This document shows positions 30,501 to 40,003 of a stretch of DNA of 64,000 nt, one piece after another. Position 1 is the first letter of the stretch. Every line of letters starts with the position of its first letter. Under the pieces are notes generated by a model. It saw only the letters and a program-made list of their open reading frames with translations, ran no database searches and was not told the DNA's origin. The position numbers and the translations under genes are program-made. Source of the DNA: a virus; the IMG/VR virus record IMGVR_UViG_3300035670_000190, positions 1 to 64,000 of that record; one strand, written 5' to 3'.

Positions 30501-33140
30501 AATGCATCATACAATGTTGCGACTGCAAATATTGTCTTTACTGCTGCACCAGCAAACAATTCTGAAATTATCGTCTACACTATAGGTGACTCTGGTCCAC
30601 AAGGTCCTCAGGGTCCGCAAGGCGTCGCTGGTGCAACAGGTCCACAAGGTCCATCAGGTCCACAAGGTGAAGTTGGTCCACAGGGACCACAGGGACCACA
30701 GGGTGTTGCTGGACCTCAAGGACCACAGGGTCCACAAGGTCCACAAGGTATTGCAGGACCACAGGGTCCTTCTGGCGCAGCAGGTGATGCTGGTCCACAA
30801 GGTCCTCAAGGTATTGCAGGACCACAAGGTCCACAGGGTCCACAAGGACCAGCTGGTACAAATGGTGATGAAGGTCCTCAAGGTCCACAAGGTCCTCAAG
30901 GTCCACAAGGTCCTCAAGGTCCTCAAGGTATTGCTGGACCACAAGGTCCACAGGGTCCACAAGGACCAAGCGGTGTCAATGGCGAAACTGGTCCAACAGG
31001 TCCTTCTGGCGTAACTGGTGACACAGGTCCACAAGGACCACAAGGTCCTACTGGCGCTGATTCAACTGTTCCTGGTCCTCAAGGTCCTCAAGGTCCATCA
31101 GGTGTAAATGGAGATGCAGGACCACAAGGTCCACAAGGACCACAAGGAGTTGCTGGAGATACTGGTCCGCAGGGTCCTCAAGGTCCATCAGGTGTAAATG
31201 GGGAAACAGGTCCACAGGGACCACAGGGACCACAGGGACCACAGGGTCCTCAAGGTCCTCAAGGTATTGCTGGTCCACAAGGTCCACAAGGTGATGTGGG
31301 TCCACAAGGTCCACAAGGTCCGACTGGTGTGACAGGTCCACAGGGACCTCAAGGTCCTGCTGGCGCTGATTCAACGGTTGCTGGACCACAAGGTCCACAA
31401 GGACCTGCTGGTCCAACTGGTCCATCAGGAACTGGCACAGGCAATCCTGGTTCTACGCGCAATGAATTCACTGGCGATGGTGGAACAACAGAGTTTACAC
31501 TTACCGTTCCTCCAACAAGTGAAGATCACACTCTTGTATTCGTAAGCACAGTTCTTCAAAATAATTCAACATATAACATTGCGGGCGCAAACGTTGTATT
31601 TTCAGAAGCACCAGAAGCAAACGCCGAAATTATTGTTTACACTATTGGTGACTCTGGACCACAGGGTCCACAAGGTCCACAGGGTGCTGCTGGAGATGCA
31701 GGTCCTCAAGGTCCACAAGGACCAAAAGGTGACACAGGCGAATTTGGTGGCGCAACGTTTGAATATGTATATCTAACTGATACTGCAAATTCGGATCCTG
31801 GCACTGCTAATGTTAAATTTGATAATACTGCGTTTGATAGTGCTACAACGTTGTATATTAATTGTATCGATAGTACTGCTGCAAATATTCATAACTATTT
31901 GCAAACAATTGATGATTCGACATCTGCTATTAAAGGCACATTTAAGATGGCAAATACTGCAAACGTTAATGAGTTTGCATATTTCTCTATCACAGGAAGC
32001 CATGATCACTTTGAGTCAGGCGGTGCTGAATACTTTGCAGTCCCTGTTGCTCATCTCAATGGCATTACATCATTAACAGACAGTACAAATGTTACGATGA
32101 CATTTGTTCGCACTGGTGATAAGGGCGATACAGGTCCTCAAGGACCACAAGGTCCACAGGGTGCTGCTGGTGATACTGGTCCACAAGGTCCACAAGGTCC
32201 TTCTGGCACAGCAGGTGATACTGGACCACAAGGTCCACAAGGACCACAGGGACCTCAAGGCGCTGCTGGTGATACTGGTCCACAGGGACCACAGGGACCT
32301 CAAGGTCCGCAAGGTCCTCAAGGTATTGCTGGTCCGCAAGGTCCACAAGGCGATGTTGGACCACAAGGACCCCAAGGTCCGACTGGTGTGACAGGACCAC
32401 AAGGACCTCAAGGTCCAGAAGGTGCTGCATCAACTGTTGCTGGACCACAAGGTCCTCAAGGTCCATCTGGTCCTGCAGGAGCAAATGCTGAACCATCACA
32501 AGTTTATGCAGATCTATTCACTGGAACTGGTGCTTGCACTGTATTCACGCTTTCAAGCAATTCAACAACGAATACTGTGTATGTGTTCTTGAATGGTGTT
32601 GCTCAAGTTCCAAATACTGATTACACTGTTTCAAATAATTTGCTTACGTTTACAAATGCACCAGAAAATAATGCAAATGTAGATGTTCGTGTATTTGGAA
32701 ATGTGTCAATAGTTGCTGGAAGTGGTGGTGGATCTGGAACAACTGTCACTCGCGATGAATACTCTGGCGATGGCGCAAATACTGACTTCACACTATCAAC
32801 AACACCAACAAGCGAAGATTATACGATTGTCTTTGTTGATAGCGTTCTTCAAAGAACTGATGCTTATAATGTTGCAACATCTACTTTGTCATTTAATGTA
32901 GCACCAGAAGCAAATGCTGAAATTGATGTCATTACAATTTCTGGTGGCGGTGGAGATTCTGGAATCACAGTTTCTCAAAATGGTTCAAATGACATTGTAA
33001 GCAACACGATAAACTTCATAAATACTTCAACAGTCACCGTTGAGACTTCAAATAACAGCGGAGTTGTAAATGTTGCATTTACAAGCACTGGTGGAATTAC
33101 AACAGGTAAAGCCATTGCTATGGCTATGATTTTTGGATAG
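27549..33140 (+). CDS. Giant collagen-like fibre protein 2 (1863 aa)
   Basis: The longest protein in the window. A 22-residue N-terminus ([16 protein letters not shown]) leads into six Gly-X-Y blocks, about 385 triplets: residues about 23-300, 375-592, 729-944, 1016-1297, 1370-1391 and 1529-1647. Interrupting them are two copies of module A (593-728 and 1392-1528) and three close copies of module B (308-375, 949-1016, 1303-1370; core [10 protein letters not shown](Q/D)HTLVFV, exit [11 protein letters not shown]). Two divergent module B copies sit near the C-terminus (1651-1719 and 1733-1799). A C-terminal module (about 1803-1855, [15 protein letters not shown]) precedes a hydrophobic end, AIAMAMIFG. 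The likely role is a very long trimeric fibre. The hydrophobic C-terminus may bind the small beta protein encoded next. Confidence 0.88.
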   Translation: MSVLKIYNANTSQWETAVIGAAGPQGPQGPQGPQGPQGPQGPQGIDGPQGPQGPTGVTGPQGPQGITGPQGPQGPQGVTGDTGPQGPQGPQGIQGETGPQGPQGPQGPQGPQGIDGPQGPQGPQGPQGVQGIQGETGPQGPQGPQGPTGVTGDTGPQGPQGITGDTGPQGPQGPTGVTGPQGPQGPQGIVGPQGPQGPQGPQGIAGPQGPQGVDGDTGPQGPQGPTGVTGPQGPQGIVGPQGPQGPQGIAGPQGPQGPQGPQGIIGPQGPQGPQGPQGTTGNTGPQGPQGPAGPTGPSGTGTGNPGSTRNSYTGDGNTAIFSLTVPPTSEEHTLVFIDRLLIVNSEYSITGANLTFTAAPDDGAAIEIYTIGDSGPQGPTGPSGAASTVAGPQGPQGPQGAAGPQGPAGVAGPQGPQGPQGIAGPQGPQGNIGPQGPQGPQGIAGPQGPQGDEGPQGPQGPQGAQGEIGPQGPQGVQGAQGDIGPQGPQGPQGPSGATGDVGPQGPQGPQGVAGPQGPQGIAGPQGPQGPQGVQGDIGPQGPQGPQGAAGPQGPQGPQGPQGVAGDAGPQGPQGPTGVTGDVGPQGPQGPQGPKGDTGEFGGATFEFVYLTDTANSDPGIANVKFDSVTFTSVTTMYINCIDDTGANIHNYLQTIDDSTSIIKGTFKMANTANVNEFAFFDINGAHDHFNGGGEYFAVPVAHTVGITSLTNGANVILTFVRTGDKGDTGPQGPQGPQGPTGVTGDTGPQGPQGPQGAAGPQGPQGDVGPQGPEGPQGPQGPQGIEGPQGPQGPQGVAGPQGPAGVEGPQGPQGPQGVAGPQGPQGPQGIQGDTGPQGPQGAQGEIGPSGPQGEVGPQGPQGPQGVAGPQGPQGIEGPQGPQGPQGVAGPQGPQGDVGPQGPQGPQGAAGPQGPQGPEGAASTVPGPQGPTGPAGPTGPSGTGTGNPGSTRNEFIGDGTTTEFTLTVPPTSEQHTLVFVDYILQNNASYNVATANIVFTAAPANNSEIIVYTIGDSGPQGPQGPQGVAGATGPQGPSGPQGEVGPQGPQGPQGVAGPQGPQGPQGPQGIAGPQGPSGAAGDAGPQGPQGIAGPQGPQGPQGPAGTNGDEGPQGPQGPQGPQGPQGPQGIAGPQGPQGPQGPSGVNGETGPTGPSGVTGDTGPQGPQGPTGADSTVPGPQGPQGPSGVNGDAGPQGPQGPQGVAGDTGPQGPQGPSGVNGETGPQGPQGPQGPQGPQGPQGIAGPQGPQGDVGPQGPQGPTGVTGPQGPQGPAGADSTVAGPQGPQGPAGPTGPSGTGTGNPGSTRNEFTGDGGTTEFTLTVPPTSEDHTLVFVSTVLQNNSTYNIAGANVVFSEAPEANAEIIVYTIGDSGPQGPQGPQGAAGDAGPQGPQGPKGDTGEFGGATFEYVYLTDTANSDPGTANVKFDNTAFDSATTLYINCIDSTAANIHNYLQTIDDSTSAIKGTFKMANTANVNEFAYFSITGSHDHFESGGAEYFAVPVAHLNGITSLTDSTNVTMTFVRTGDKGDTGPQGPQGPQGAAGDTGPQGPQGPSGTAGDTGPQGPQGPQGPQGAAGDTGPQGPQGPQGPQGPQGIAGPQGPQGDVGPQGPQGPTGVTGPQGPQGPEGAASTVAGPQGPQGPSGPAGANAEPSQVYADLFTGTGACTVFTLSSNSTTNTVYVFLNGVAQVPNTDYTVSNNLLTFTNAPENNANVDVRVFGNVSIVAGSGGGSGTTVTRDEYSGDGANTDFTLSTTPTSEDYTIVFVDSVLQRTDAYNVATSTLSFNVAPEANAEIDVITISGGGGDSGITVSQNGSNDIVSNTINFINTSTVTVETSNNSGVVNVAFTSTGGITTGKAIAMAMIFG
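29325..29732 (+). repeat. Mobile module A, copy 3
   Basis: Third copy, in the 1863-residue fibre. It has the same entry ([13 protein letters not shown]), [12 protein letters not shown] core and [11 protein letters not shown] exit. It is four bases shorter between matching edges than copies 1 and 2; edges are by eye. Confidence 0.85.
31722..32132 (+). repeat. Mobile module A, copy 4
   Basis: Fourth copy, in the same fibre as copy 3. It keeps [13 protein letters not shown], shared with copy 3, and the [11 protein letters not shown] exit, so copies 3 and 4 look like an internal duplication. Confidence 0.85.
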
Positions 33141-33149
33141 GAGTTAAAA

Positions 33150-33509
33150 ATGGCAGCACCAAATATAGTCGGTGTTACAACAATTACTGGTAAAACAGCA
33201 GTTCAAGCAGTAACTGATGCAGCAAATACCATCGTGAGCAATTCCGCTGCAAGTGGAAAAGTTTTTAAAGTTAACACTTTAATTATTTCTAATGTTGATG
33301 GAACAAATGGTGCTGATATTTCAGTAGACGTTTTTAGAGATAATACTGCATTTCATATCGTAAAAACTGTAACAGTCGACCCCGATTCAGCATTTTCTGC
33401 AATAGATAAAAACTCATTTATCTACCTTGAAGAAGGTGATGCTCTAAGATTGACAGCTTCCGCAAATGGTGATTTAGAAGCAGTATGTTCTTATGAGGAA
33501 ATTAGCTAA
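33150..33509 (+). CDS. Small beta virion protein, family S (copy 1)
   Basis: A 119-residue protein with an AGGAG ribosome site. It has the layout of a small beta-sandwich: FKVNTLIISNVDGTNGADIS, an FHIVKTVTVDPDSA strand pair, then IYLEEGDALRLTASANGDLE. Two other genes here (37433-37768 and 41639-41965) share this pattern: N-terminal strands, an NxDGxNxAD-like turn, a LxxGD turn and a C-terminal (S/C)xxEI(S/T). Similar small proteins accompany fibre genes in marine phages. Each copy lies between a long fibre or beta protein and a putative receptor-binding head, so it may be an adaptor or tip connector. The stop overlaps the next ATG (TAATG). Confidence 0.72.
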   Translation: MAAPNIVGVTTITGKTAVQAVTDAANTIVSNSAASGKVFKVNTLIISNVDGTNGADISVDVFRDNTAFHIVKTVTVDPDSAFSAIDKNSFIYLEEGDALRLTASANGDLEAVCSYEEIS

Positions 33510-34408
33510 TGGGCTATTTGCGAAATATGGGTTTTATGGGCAAAAATATGCCCCTTAGAACACAGACAAAAGCTGGATTGTTTAATCATGGTGATTTGAC
33601 TTTTAATTTAGAAGGCACAGCACCAGTAGGAATTCAATTTGCTGAAAGCTACATTGCTTCTACTGGTGGAACTTTGACTCAATATACTGGTGGAAGTGAT
33701 TTAACTGCAACACTTGATACTTATGCAGGAAATTCTTCTGGAGATGCTTTATATTTACCCGCAGGAGTATATACTGTCAATACTGCATATAGTTCTAATT
33801 TTTTAGGGCTTCAATACAGTTCGCATATATTTCCATCTGGGTATTATGGTGTTTTTGGTGCAGATCCTGATCAAACAATAATTTTGGCAGATGTGAATAC
33901 AGCAAGAAGAGCAGACAATTGTCTCATAAGTTGGGAAGATAATGTTAATATTAAACTTACCTGCGGATATATGACGATTAGAACAAAAGCATATTCAACC
34001 ACAAATTATGAAAGTGCGTTATTTCACGGCACAGGCAGTACTGCTTTAACTTATGCATATTTCAAAAATGTTGCAATTAATAGAGAAGGAACTTCTTTTT
34101 CTATGCTATATGATAATGATGGAGATACAGGAATTATTTTATTGGAAAATTGCTCTATTGGAAATAATTCTGGATTTACTGGAAACTATGCTGGAAGTCG
34201 AACGAATAAGAGAGCATTAAATTGTCTATTTGCACCTAATATCACAACAACTCAATGGGGTGTATTAACTGATTGTATTGTGAATGGTGCTTATTTTACA
34301 GTTGGAATGAATGGTATTTTAGATTATGACTATACGCCTACTGGTGTTTTTGGTACTGTCGGTCATAGATATGGTCGTTTCGATACTACTTGGGTAGAGC
34401 CAACATAA
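33509..34408 (+). CDS. Putative beta-helix tail-spike-like protein
   Basis: A 299-residue protein, start coupled to the previous stop. After a basic N-terminus (GFMGKNMPLRTQTKAG) it shows LYLPAGVYTVNTAY, a motif seen at the start of pectate-lyase-type right-handed beta-helices, then irregular short strands with NCLISWEDN, KNVAINREG, LLENCSIGNN and LNCLFAPN, resembling rungs of a beta-helix with stacked Asn and Cys. Such folds form phage tail spikes and depolymerases. No certain catalytic acid cluster can be assigned, so it may bind rather than cleave. It sits where the other groups of this region carry a propeller, immediately after a small family S protein. Confidence 0.6.
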   Translation: MGYLRNMGFMGKNMPLRTQTKAGLFNHGDLTFNLEGTAPVGIQFAESYIASTGGTLTQYTGGSDLTATLDTYAGNSSGDALYLPAGVYTVNTAYSSNFLGLQYSSHIFPSGYYGVFGADPDQTIILADVNTARRADNCLISWEDNVNIKLTCGYMTIRTKAYSTTNYESALFHGTGSTALTYAYFKNVAINREGTSFSMLYDNDGDTGIILLENCSIGNNSGFTGNYAGSRTNKRALNCLFAPNITTTQWGVLTDCIVNGAYFTVGMNGILDYDYTPTGVFGTVGHRYGRFDTTWVEPT

Positions 34409-34641
34409 TGTATTTGGGGTATGTATATACAAAAGACGGTTCGTATCCTCAGGGGAAACCTAAAAGGATACGATTGCCGAATGGATTTACAAAAACTCAT
34501 GATGCAATCACTCATGAGCTCATGCTTGAACTTGGGTATAGAGTAGCACCAGATTATCCCAGACTAAATGATGGAACAGATTCTGCAAATTGGCCAGTTT
34601 ATGAATGGGATTCTGAAACATCGTCTTGGATCTTAAAATAG
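34408..34641 (+). CDS. Small fibre-associated protein with WDSETSSW C-terminus
   Basis: A 77-residue protein starting at the ATG that overlaps the previous stop (TAATG); an upstream in-frame ATG at 34390 would lie inside the preceding gene. It contains PNGFTKTHDAITHELMLELG and ends YEWDSETSSWILK. The C-terminal (Y)xWxxETxSW element recurs in the 121-residue protein at 43221-43586 (YSWNEETTSWVEV) and is typical of small proteins next to cyanophage fibre genes. An assembly-factor or virion accessory role is plausible but unproven. Confidence 0.62.
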   Translation: MYLGYVYTKDGSYPQGKPKRIRLPNGFTKTHDAITHELMLELGYRVAPDYPRLNDGTDSANWPVYEWDSETSSWILK

Positions 34642-34662
34642 GTTTCAAAGAAAAGATAAAAA

Positions 34663-37431
34663 ATGACAACAATAGTAACAGTAGAATTTGGTGGAACAGG
34701 CGCGAATAATGCTAATGATGCATTGACAGCGCTTGGTGCTGCATCGGCTGAATCTGCAAATGCCGCCGCGAATACAGTCCGCGTTTCGCAAAATGGTGCA
34801 TCAACACTTTCTGCTAAACAACTAAACTTCGTAAACACTGCAAATGTGACAATTTCTGTCACTGATGCTGGTGATGGAAATGCGAATGTTGAAATTTTCT
34901 CTGCTGCTGGTGGCGGTGGAGGTGGAGAAACTGGACCTCAAGGACCGCAAGGTCCACAAGGACCGCAGGGTCCACAGGGAATTGAAGGACCACAAGGTCC
35001 TCAAGGTCCCCAAGGCGTTGCTGGCGATGCAGGTCCACAGGGTCCACAAGGTCCACAAGGAACTGCTGGCGACACAGGTCCTCAGGGACCACAGGGTCCA
35101 CAGGGACCGCAAGGCATTGCAGGACCACAAGGTCCACAGGGTGTTGCTGGACCGCAGGGACCACAAGGTCCTCAGGGTGTAACTGGACCTCAAGGTCCAC
35201 AAGGTCCGCAAGGTGTTGCAGGTCCGCAGGGTCCGCAGGGTCCACAAGGACCACAAGGTGTTGCAGGTCCACAAGGTCCACAGGGCGCTGCTGGCGATGT
35301 TGGTCCGCAAGGTCCACAAGGACCTTCTGGCGCTACGGGTAATACAGGTCCACAAGGTCCTCAAGGACCACAAGGTGTTGCTGGTGACACGGGTCCACAA
35401 GGTCCTCAAGGTCCAGAAGGTGCTGCATCAACTGTTGCTGGTCCGCAAGGTCCACAAGGACCTGCTGGTCCAACAGGTCCATCAGGAACTGGCACAGGTA
35501 ATCCTGGTGCGACTCGCGACGAATTTACAGGTGACGGAACAACAACTGAATTTACTTTGACTGTTCCGCCAACAAGCGAACAACACACATTGGTTTTTGT
35601 TGCTACTGTTCTTCAAAGTAATTCTTCATACAATATTGCAAGCGCTAATGTAGTATTTGCAGAAGCACCTGCAAATAATGCAGAAGTTATTGTTTATACC
35701 ATTGGTGACTCTGGTCCACAAGGACCAACTGGACCATCAGGTCCATCAGGTTCTGGAGATACTGGACCTCAAGGTCCACAAGGACCACAAGGTGTTGCTG
35801 GTGATACGGGACCACAAGGTCCTCAAGGTCCAACTGGTGTAACAGGTGATGCTGGACCACAAGGTCCTCAAGGTCCCCAAGGTGTTGCAGGTGATACAGG
35901 TCCACAAGGACCACAAGGACCACAAGGACCACAGGGTATCGAAGGTCCACAAGGTCCACAAGGTCCACAAGGTCCGCAGGGTCCACAGGGTATCGAAGGA
36001 CCACAAGGACCACAAGGACCACAGGGTATCGAAGGTCCACAAGGTCCACAGGGACCTCAAGGACCGCAAGGCGTCCAAGGCGATGCAGGTCCACAAGGTC
36101 CACAAGGACCTCAAGGTCCTCAGGGTGTAAAGGGAGACACTGGAGACTTTGGTGGTGCAACTTTTGAATATGCTTATTCAACTAATGTTGCAAACACTGA
36201 TCCAGGCGCAGGATTTTTGAAGTTTGATGATATAGACTTAGCAAATGCTAACACGCTTATCATCAATTGTTTGGATATAGATAACGCTAATGCTCACAAT
36301 TATCTTCAAACTATTGATGATTCAACCTCCGCAATTAAGGGTACATTTAAAGTTGCAAATACTTCCAATATAAATTATTTTGCATACTTTAGTATCACAG
36401 GAAATCATACTCATTTAGATGGCGGTGGCGAATATTTTGCAGTCCCAATAGCTTTCTTAACTGGTGAAACATCGTTTAATGATGGGGCAAATGTCGTAAT
36501 TACATTTGTTCGTACTGGAGATAAAGGTGATGCAGGTCCTCAAGGTCCGCAGGGTGTTGCAGGCGATACAGGTCCACAAGGACCACAAGGACCTCAAGGA
36601 CCACAGGGACCACAAGGCATCGAAGGACCACAGGGTCCACAAGGTCCACAAGGTATTGCTGGTCCACAAGGTCCACAAGGACCTCAAGGACCTCAAGGAC
36701 CGCAAGGCATCGAAGGTCCACAAGGACCACAGGGACCTCAAGGTCCTCAGGGTCCAGAAGGTGCTGCATCAACTGTTGCTGGTCCGCAAGGTCCTCAAGG
36801 TCCGTCAGGACCAAGTGGTTTGTCTGAATTCTTAGTTTCTGCAAACAGCGTTTCAACAGTAAATGCAAATTCAATTAACTTTGTAAATACTGCAACAATC
36901 ACCGCAGAAGTTTCAGCTGGTCCAGATGGAAATGCAAATATAGCATTTACAGTCATTGGTGGAGGCGGTGGTGGAATATCATTCACCTCTTCAAATACTG
37001 CTCCAGAATCACCAAGTGCTGGTGATGAGTGGTTTGATACAGAATCAGGTGCACTGTTCAAATATATAACTGATGCAGACTCAAGTCAATGGGTAGAACT
37101 CAGTTCACCAAACAACTGGACTACACTGGGTGACGTTTCTTCTGGTGGTGGAAGTAGTGGTGTTGCTGTCGTTCGGAATGAATTCACAGGTGACGGTGCA
37201 AATACTGATTATACTCTTACAACTGCACCAACGGATGAAGCGCATACTCTTGTCTTTGTCGACAATGTTTATCAAAGTAATGCAGCGTATAATGTTTCAT
37301 CAACAACTTTAAGTTTCACTTCTGCGCCAGATGCAAATTCAAATATCGCAGTTTATATTTTCTCTGGTGGAAGCGGTGGAACGACAACAACTGAATCAGG
37401 ATTTAATCCATTCTTATTAGCAGGAATGTAA
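34663..37431 (+). CDS. Collagen-like fibre protein 3 (922 aa)
   Basis: A 922-residue mosaic fibre. The N-terminus ([20 protein letters not shown]) is the common GGTGA fibre start, followed by module C (about 38-80, [18 protein letters not shown]). Gly-X-Y blocks at about 89-280, 351-488 and 625-720 total roughly 145 triplets. Between them lie module B (283-352) and module A (488-625). After the stalk come a second module C (721-766), an [19 protein letters not shown] unit (773-816), a second module B (838-903) and a hydrophobic C-terminus, FNPFLLAGM. The same N-terminal half recurs in the 43624-45372 gene, where a propeller replaces the tail. It is probably a trimeric stalk whose tip partner is one of the next two proteins. 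Confidence 0.88.
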   Translation: MTTIVTVEFGGTGANNANDALTALGAASAESANAAANTVRVSQNGASTLSAKQLNFVNTANVTISVTDAGDGNANVEIFSAAGGGGGGETGPQGPQGPQGPQGPQGIEGPQGPQGPQGVAGDAGPQGPQGPQGTAGDTGPQGPQGPQGPQGIAGPQGPQGVAGPQGPQGPQGVTGPQGPQGPQGVAGPQGPQGPQGPQGVAGPQGPQGAAGDVGPQGPQGPSGATGNTGPQGPQGPQGVAGDTGPQGPQGPEGAASTVAGPQGPQGPAGPTGPSGTGTGNPGATRDEFTGDGTTTEFTLTVPPTSEQHTLVFVATVLQSNSSYNIASANVVFAEAPANNAEVIVYTIGDSGPQGPTGPSGPSGSGDTGPQGPQGPQGVAGDTGPQGPQGPTGVTGDAGPQGPQGPQGVAGDTGPQGPQGPQGPQGIEGPQGPQGPQGPQGPQGIEGPQGPQGPQGIEGPQGPQGPQGPQGVQGDAGPQGPQGPQGPQGVKGDTGDFGGATFEYAYSTNVANTDPGAGFLKFDDIDLANANTLIINCLDIDNANAHNYLQTIDDSTSAIKGTFKVANTSNINYFAYFSITGNHTHLDGGGEYFAVPIAFLTGETSFNDGANVVITFVRTGDKGDAGPQGPQGVAGDTGPQGPQGPQGPQGPQGIEGPQGPQGPQGIAGPQGPQGPQGPQGPQGIEGPQGPQGPQGPQGPEGAASTVAGPQGPQGPSGPSGLSEFLVSANSVSTVNANSINFVNTATITAEVSAGPDGNANIAFTVIGGGGGGISFTSSNTAPESPSAGDEWFDTESGALFKYITDADSSQWVELSSPNNWTTLGDVSSGGGSSGVAVVRNEFTGDGANTDYTLTTAPTDEAHTLVFVDNVYQSNAAYNVSSTTLSFTSAPDANSNIAVYIFSGGSGGTTTTESGFNPFLLAGM
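36126..36535 (+). repeat. Mobile module A, copy 5
   Basis: Fifth copy, in the 922-residue fibre. It is closer to copy 1 (shared [12 protein letters not shown] and [18 protein letters not shown] segments) than to copies 3 and 4, suggesting exchange between fibre genes. Confidence 0.86.
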
Positions 37432-37432
37432 A

Positions 37433-37768
37433 ATGGCAACGACATATAAAGTTTTAGGACAAGCAGCACTTACACAGAATACGACATCAAATGTCTATAC
37501 TGTTCCTGCAGCAACACAAGCAGTAATTTCAACCATAGTAATTTGTAATAGAGGTGCAGCAAATACTGTTTATAGATTAGCAGTACAACCTGCAGGTGCT
37601 GCTCTTGCAAATCAACATTTTATCTCCTATGATACCGTTCTTCCGCAAAATGATACAATTGCACTAACACTTGGCATCACACTTGGAAATACTGACGTCA
37701 TTTCTGCAAACACAGAAGCAAGCAATGATAACGTATGTATAACTATTTTTGGATCAGAGATCACTTGA
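37433..37768 (+). CDS. Small beta virion protein, family S (copy 2)
   Basis: A 111-residue protein whose ATG is one base after the fibre 3 stop. It has the family S layout: SNVYTVPAATQAVISTIVIC, NRGAANTVYRLAVQ, LALTLGITLGNTDVIS-type strands and the terminal CITIFGSEIT. Compared with the 33150-33509 protein the turn residues differ but length, strand order and ending agree. It is followed one base later by a kelch-like propeller gene, giving the order fibre - family S - head. That supports an adaptor role, which remains inference. Confidence 0.7.
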   Translation: MATTYKVLGQAALTQNTTSNVYTVPAATQAVISTIVICNRGAANTVYRLAVQPAGAALANQHFISYDTVLPQNDTIALTLGITLGNTDVISANTEASNDNVCITIFGSEIT

Positions 37769-37769
37769 T

Positions 37770-38726
37770 ATGTCGATTAAATCTGTTAAAAATTCATCAT
37801 TTAGTGAAAAAAGATTTAATTTTTTAAATGCTCGAGCATTGAGAGGACTTCTACAATCTCAAGGAACTGTAAGTGGATATGCGAGTGGAGGATTTACTGG
37901 ACCAGCAACAAATTATAATATTATTGATAAATTCCCATTTGCTACAGACGCCAATGCGACTGATGTTGGCGATTTAACACTGGCGAGAAGAGAAGTTGCA
38001 GGTCAAAGTTCTCCATTTTTTGGTTATGGATATACCAGTGGTGGATATAGTCCAGCCAGAAACACTATTGATAAATTTCCATTTGCTTCTGATGGTAATG
38101 CAACTGATGTTGGCGATTTAAGTGTATCAAGGAGAAATTTAACAGGACAAAGCTCTGAAACGCATGGTTACAGCAGCGGCGGAGGTCCACCAAATTTAAA
38201 TACAATTGATAAATTTCCTTTTGTAGCGGAAACTAATGCCACTGATGTTGGAGATTTGCCACTTGCGAGATATGGTGCTGCAGGTCAAAGTTCCAGCACA
38301 CATGGATATAATAGCGGTGGAGTCCCCATTCCACTTGCTCCCGCTGCAATCACTAAATTCCCATTCGCTTCTGATTCAAATGCAACTGCAATCGCAGGAC
38401 TGTCAGTTGCAAGATACGCCATAGCAGGACAAAATTCTAGTGAATATGGATATACATCAGGAGCTGGAACTCCTGCAGGTAATGTGATTGATAAATTTCC
38501 ATTTGCATCGGATGCAGACGCTACTGATGTTGGTGATTTGACTGTAGATAGGAGTCGGGGCTCAGGGCAAAGTTCTTCTTCTTCAGGATATACCTCTGGA
38601 GGATTTATTGGACCAAACGTTCAACTTAATACTATCGATAAATTTCAATTTGTAGCAGATGGAAATGCTACTGATGTTGGCGATTTAACTGTTGCACGAC
38701 AGTTATCTGCAGGTCAGCAATACTGA
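37770..38726 (+). CDS. Six-bladed kelch-like propeller protein P1
   Basis: A 318-residue protein; ATG one base after the previous stop (the in-frame TTG-containing extension upstream lies inside the previous gene). A 30-residue basic N-terminus precedes six repeats of about 48 residues, each GYTSGG - variable loop - [20 protein letters not shown] - xxxR - xxxAGQSS. The double glycine, aromatic-basic core and Arg spacing resemble kelch blades of galactose-oxidase-type beta-propellers. Six repeats would make one closed six-bladed propeller. The protein ends abruptly at AGQQY, at the same point in the repeat as its five paralogues, so the seam strand is supplied by the N-terminal QGTVSGYASGG. 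It is probably a receptor-binding head. Repeats 4 and 5 vary most (AITKFPF, DADATDVG). Confidence 0.82.
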   Translation: MSIKSVKNSSFSEKRFNFLNARALRGLLQSQGTVSGYASGGFTGPATNYNIIDKFPFATDANATDVGDLTLARREVAGQSSPFFGYGYTSGGYSPARNTIDKFPFASDGNATDVGDLSVSRRNLTGQSSETHGYSSGGGPPNLNTIDKFPFVAETNATDVGDLPLARYGAAGQSSSTHGYNSGGVPIPLAPAAITKFPFASDSNATAIAGLSVARYAIAGQNSSEYGYTSGAGTPAGNVIDKFPFASDADATDVGDLTVDRSRGSGQSSSSSGYTSGGFIGPNVQLNTIDKFQFVADGNATDVGDLTVARQLSAGQQY

Positions 38727-38733
38727 GAAATGA

Positions 38734-39948
38734 ATGTCAATCACAAGAGTCATTCCTGTATCATTATCAACCGAAATCAGCGAGAGCACCTCTGCTGATC
38801 TTGTAATCTCAACAGCCACTTATCCTGACAGTGCAAATGGTGCATCAAACACTGGCGGTGATACTGTCATATTGACTGGTAGCAATTTTGATGCAAACAT
38901 TGCGATCTACGTCAATTCAAATCTTGTTTCAAATATTAATGTTTCAAATTCGAGTTATCTAACCTTTTCTTCTCCTACACTTGACATCAACAAATATATC
39001 ATCTATGCTGTAAATCCAGATGGAACAACAGGTGTGTTCGCTGAAGGATTGAATGTGATTGAGGTGATAGCTGGTGGGTTTCAAGGAACAGTGAGTGGAT
39101 ATACGAGCGGCGGTCAAACTCCTTCACCCCCAGTTGGTACTAATGTTATAGATAAATTCCCATTCGCCTCTGATGCAAATGCAACAGATGTTGGAGATTT
39201 AACTGACACCAAGTTTGCAACAGCTGGGCAAAGCTCACAAGAAAATGGATATGTTTCTGGCGATTTCCCCGCCGTGACCGATATTGAAAAATTTCCATTT
39301 GCATCTGACACTAATGCAACCAATATTGCAGACTTAACGCAAGGTCGATACCAAACAGCAGGACAAAGTTCTCCTGTGAATGGGTATACTACTGGTGGAA
39401 GAGTCGGACTACCAACAGGTGGAAGAAATACCATCGATAAATTCCCATTCGCCTCTGATGCAAACGCAACTGATGTTGGCGATTTGACTGCATCAAGAAG
39501 AAATGTTGCGGGACAAAATTCAAATGATAATGGATATACTAGCGGCGGAAATTCACCACCAACAATATTCGACGTCATCGACAAATTCCCATTCGCTTCT
39601 GATGCTAATGCAACTGATGTGGGAGATTTGACTGAAGAAAGAGCTGGACTAGCAGGTCAAAGTTCAACACAGAGCGGATATACCAGCGGTGCTGGTTTAA
39701 CTCTTGATACAGTTGATAAATTCCCATTCGCTTCTGATGCCAATGCAACTGATGTTGGAAATTTGACTGAAGGGCGAAATGGACCTACGGGTCAAAGTTC
39801 AACTGCGAGCGGATACACTAGTGGTGGATTAGTACCACCACCACGAGTTAACACAATTGACAAGTTTCCCTTTGCCTCTGATGCCAATGCAACTGATGTT
39901 GGGGATTTGACTGTTGCAAGATCAGCAGGTTCAGGTCAACAAGTCTAG
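38734..39948 (+). CDS. IPT/TIG domain plus six-bladed propeller protein P2
   Basis: A 404-residue protein. Residues about 18-110 form an IPT/TIG-like immunoglobulin domain: GGDTVILTGSNFDANIAIYV, then LTFSSPTLDINKYIIYAVNP and DGTTGVFAEGLNVI. The seam [12 protein letters not shown] (about residue 115) opens six kelch-like repeats of the P1 type, ending at AGS-GQQV. Repeat 2 is the most divergent (GYVSGDFPAVTDIEKFPF). IPT/TIG domains commonly serve as spacers in surface adhesins, so this looks like a short stalk with a propeller head. The next gene has the same architecture and the same length. Confidence 0.83.
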   Translation: MSITRVIPVSLSTEISESTSADLVISTATYPDSANGASNTGGDTVILTGSNFDANIAIYVNSNLVSNINVSNSSYLTFSSPTLDINKYIIYAVNPDGTTGVFAEGLNVIEVIAGGFQGTVSGYTSGGQTPSPPVGTNVIDKFPFASDANATDVGDLTDTKFATAGQSSQENGYVSGDFPAVTDIEKFPFASDTNATNIADLTQGRYQTAGQSSPVNGYTTGGRVGLPTGGRNTIDKFPFASDANATDVGDLTASRRNVAGQNSNDNGYTSGGNSPPTIFDVIDKFPFASDANATDVGDLTEERAGLAGQSSTQSGYTSGAGLTLDTVDKFPFASDANATDVGNLTEGRNGPTGQSSTASGYTSGGLVPPPRVNTIDKFPFASDANATDVGDLTVARSAGSGQQV

Positions 39949-39967
39949 GTCTACAAACATAGAAACA

Positions 39968-39975
39968 AATAAATA
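39968..39975 (+). promoter_or_regulatory. Probable late promoter (AATAAATA)
   Basis: AATAAATA in the 55-base gap between the two TIG-propeller genes, 28 bases before the ATG at 40004. An AGGAGAATT ribosome site follows downstream. Confidence 0.5.
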
Positions 39976-40003
39976 GAACGAAACTCTAGGAGAATTCCTC
40001 AAA

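Noticed and set aside
33509-34408. Pectate lyase or depolymerase enzyme call
   Set aside because: The beta-helix pattern is plausible, but no catalytic acid or basic cluster could be assigned, so only a spike-like fold is proposed.
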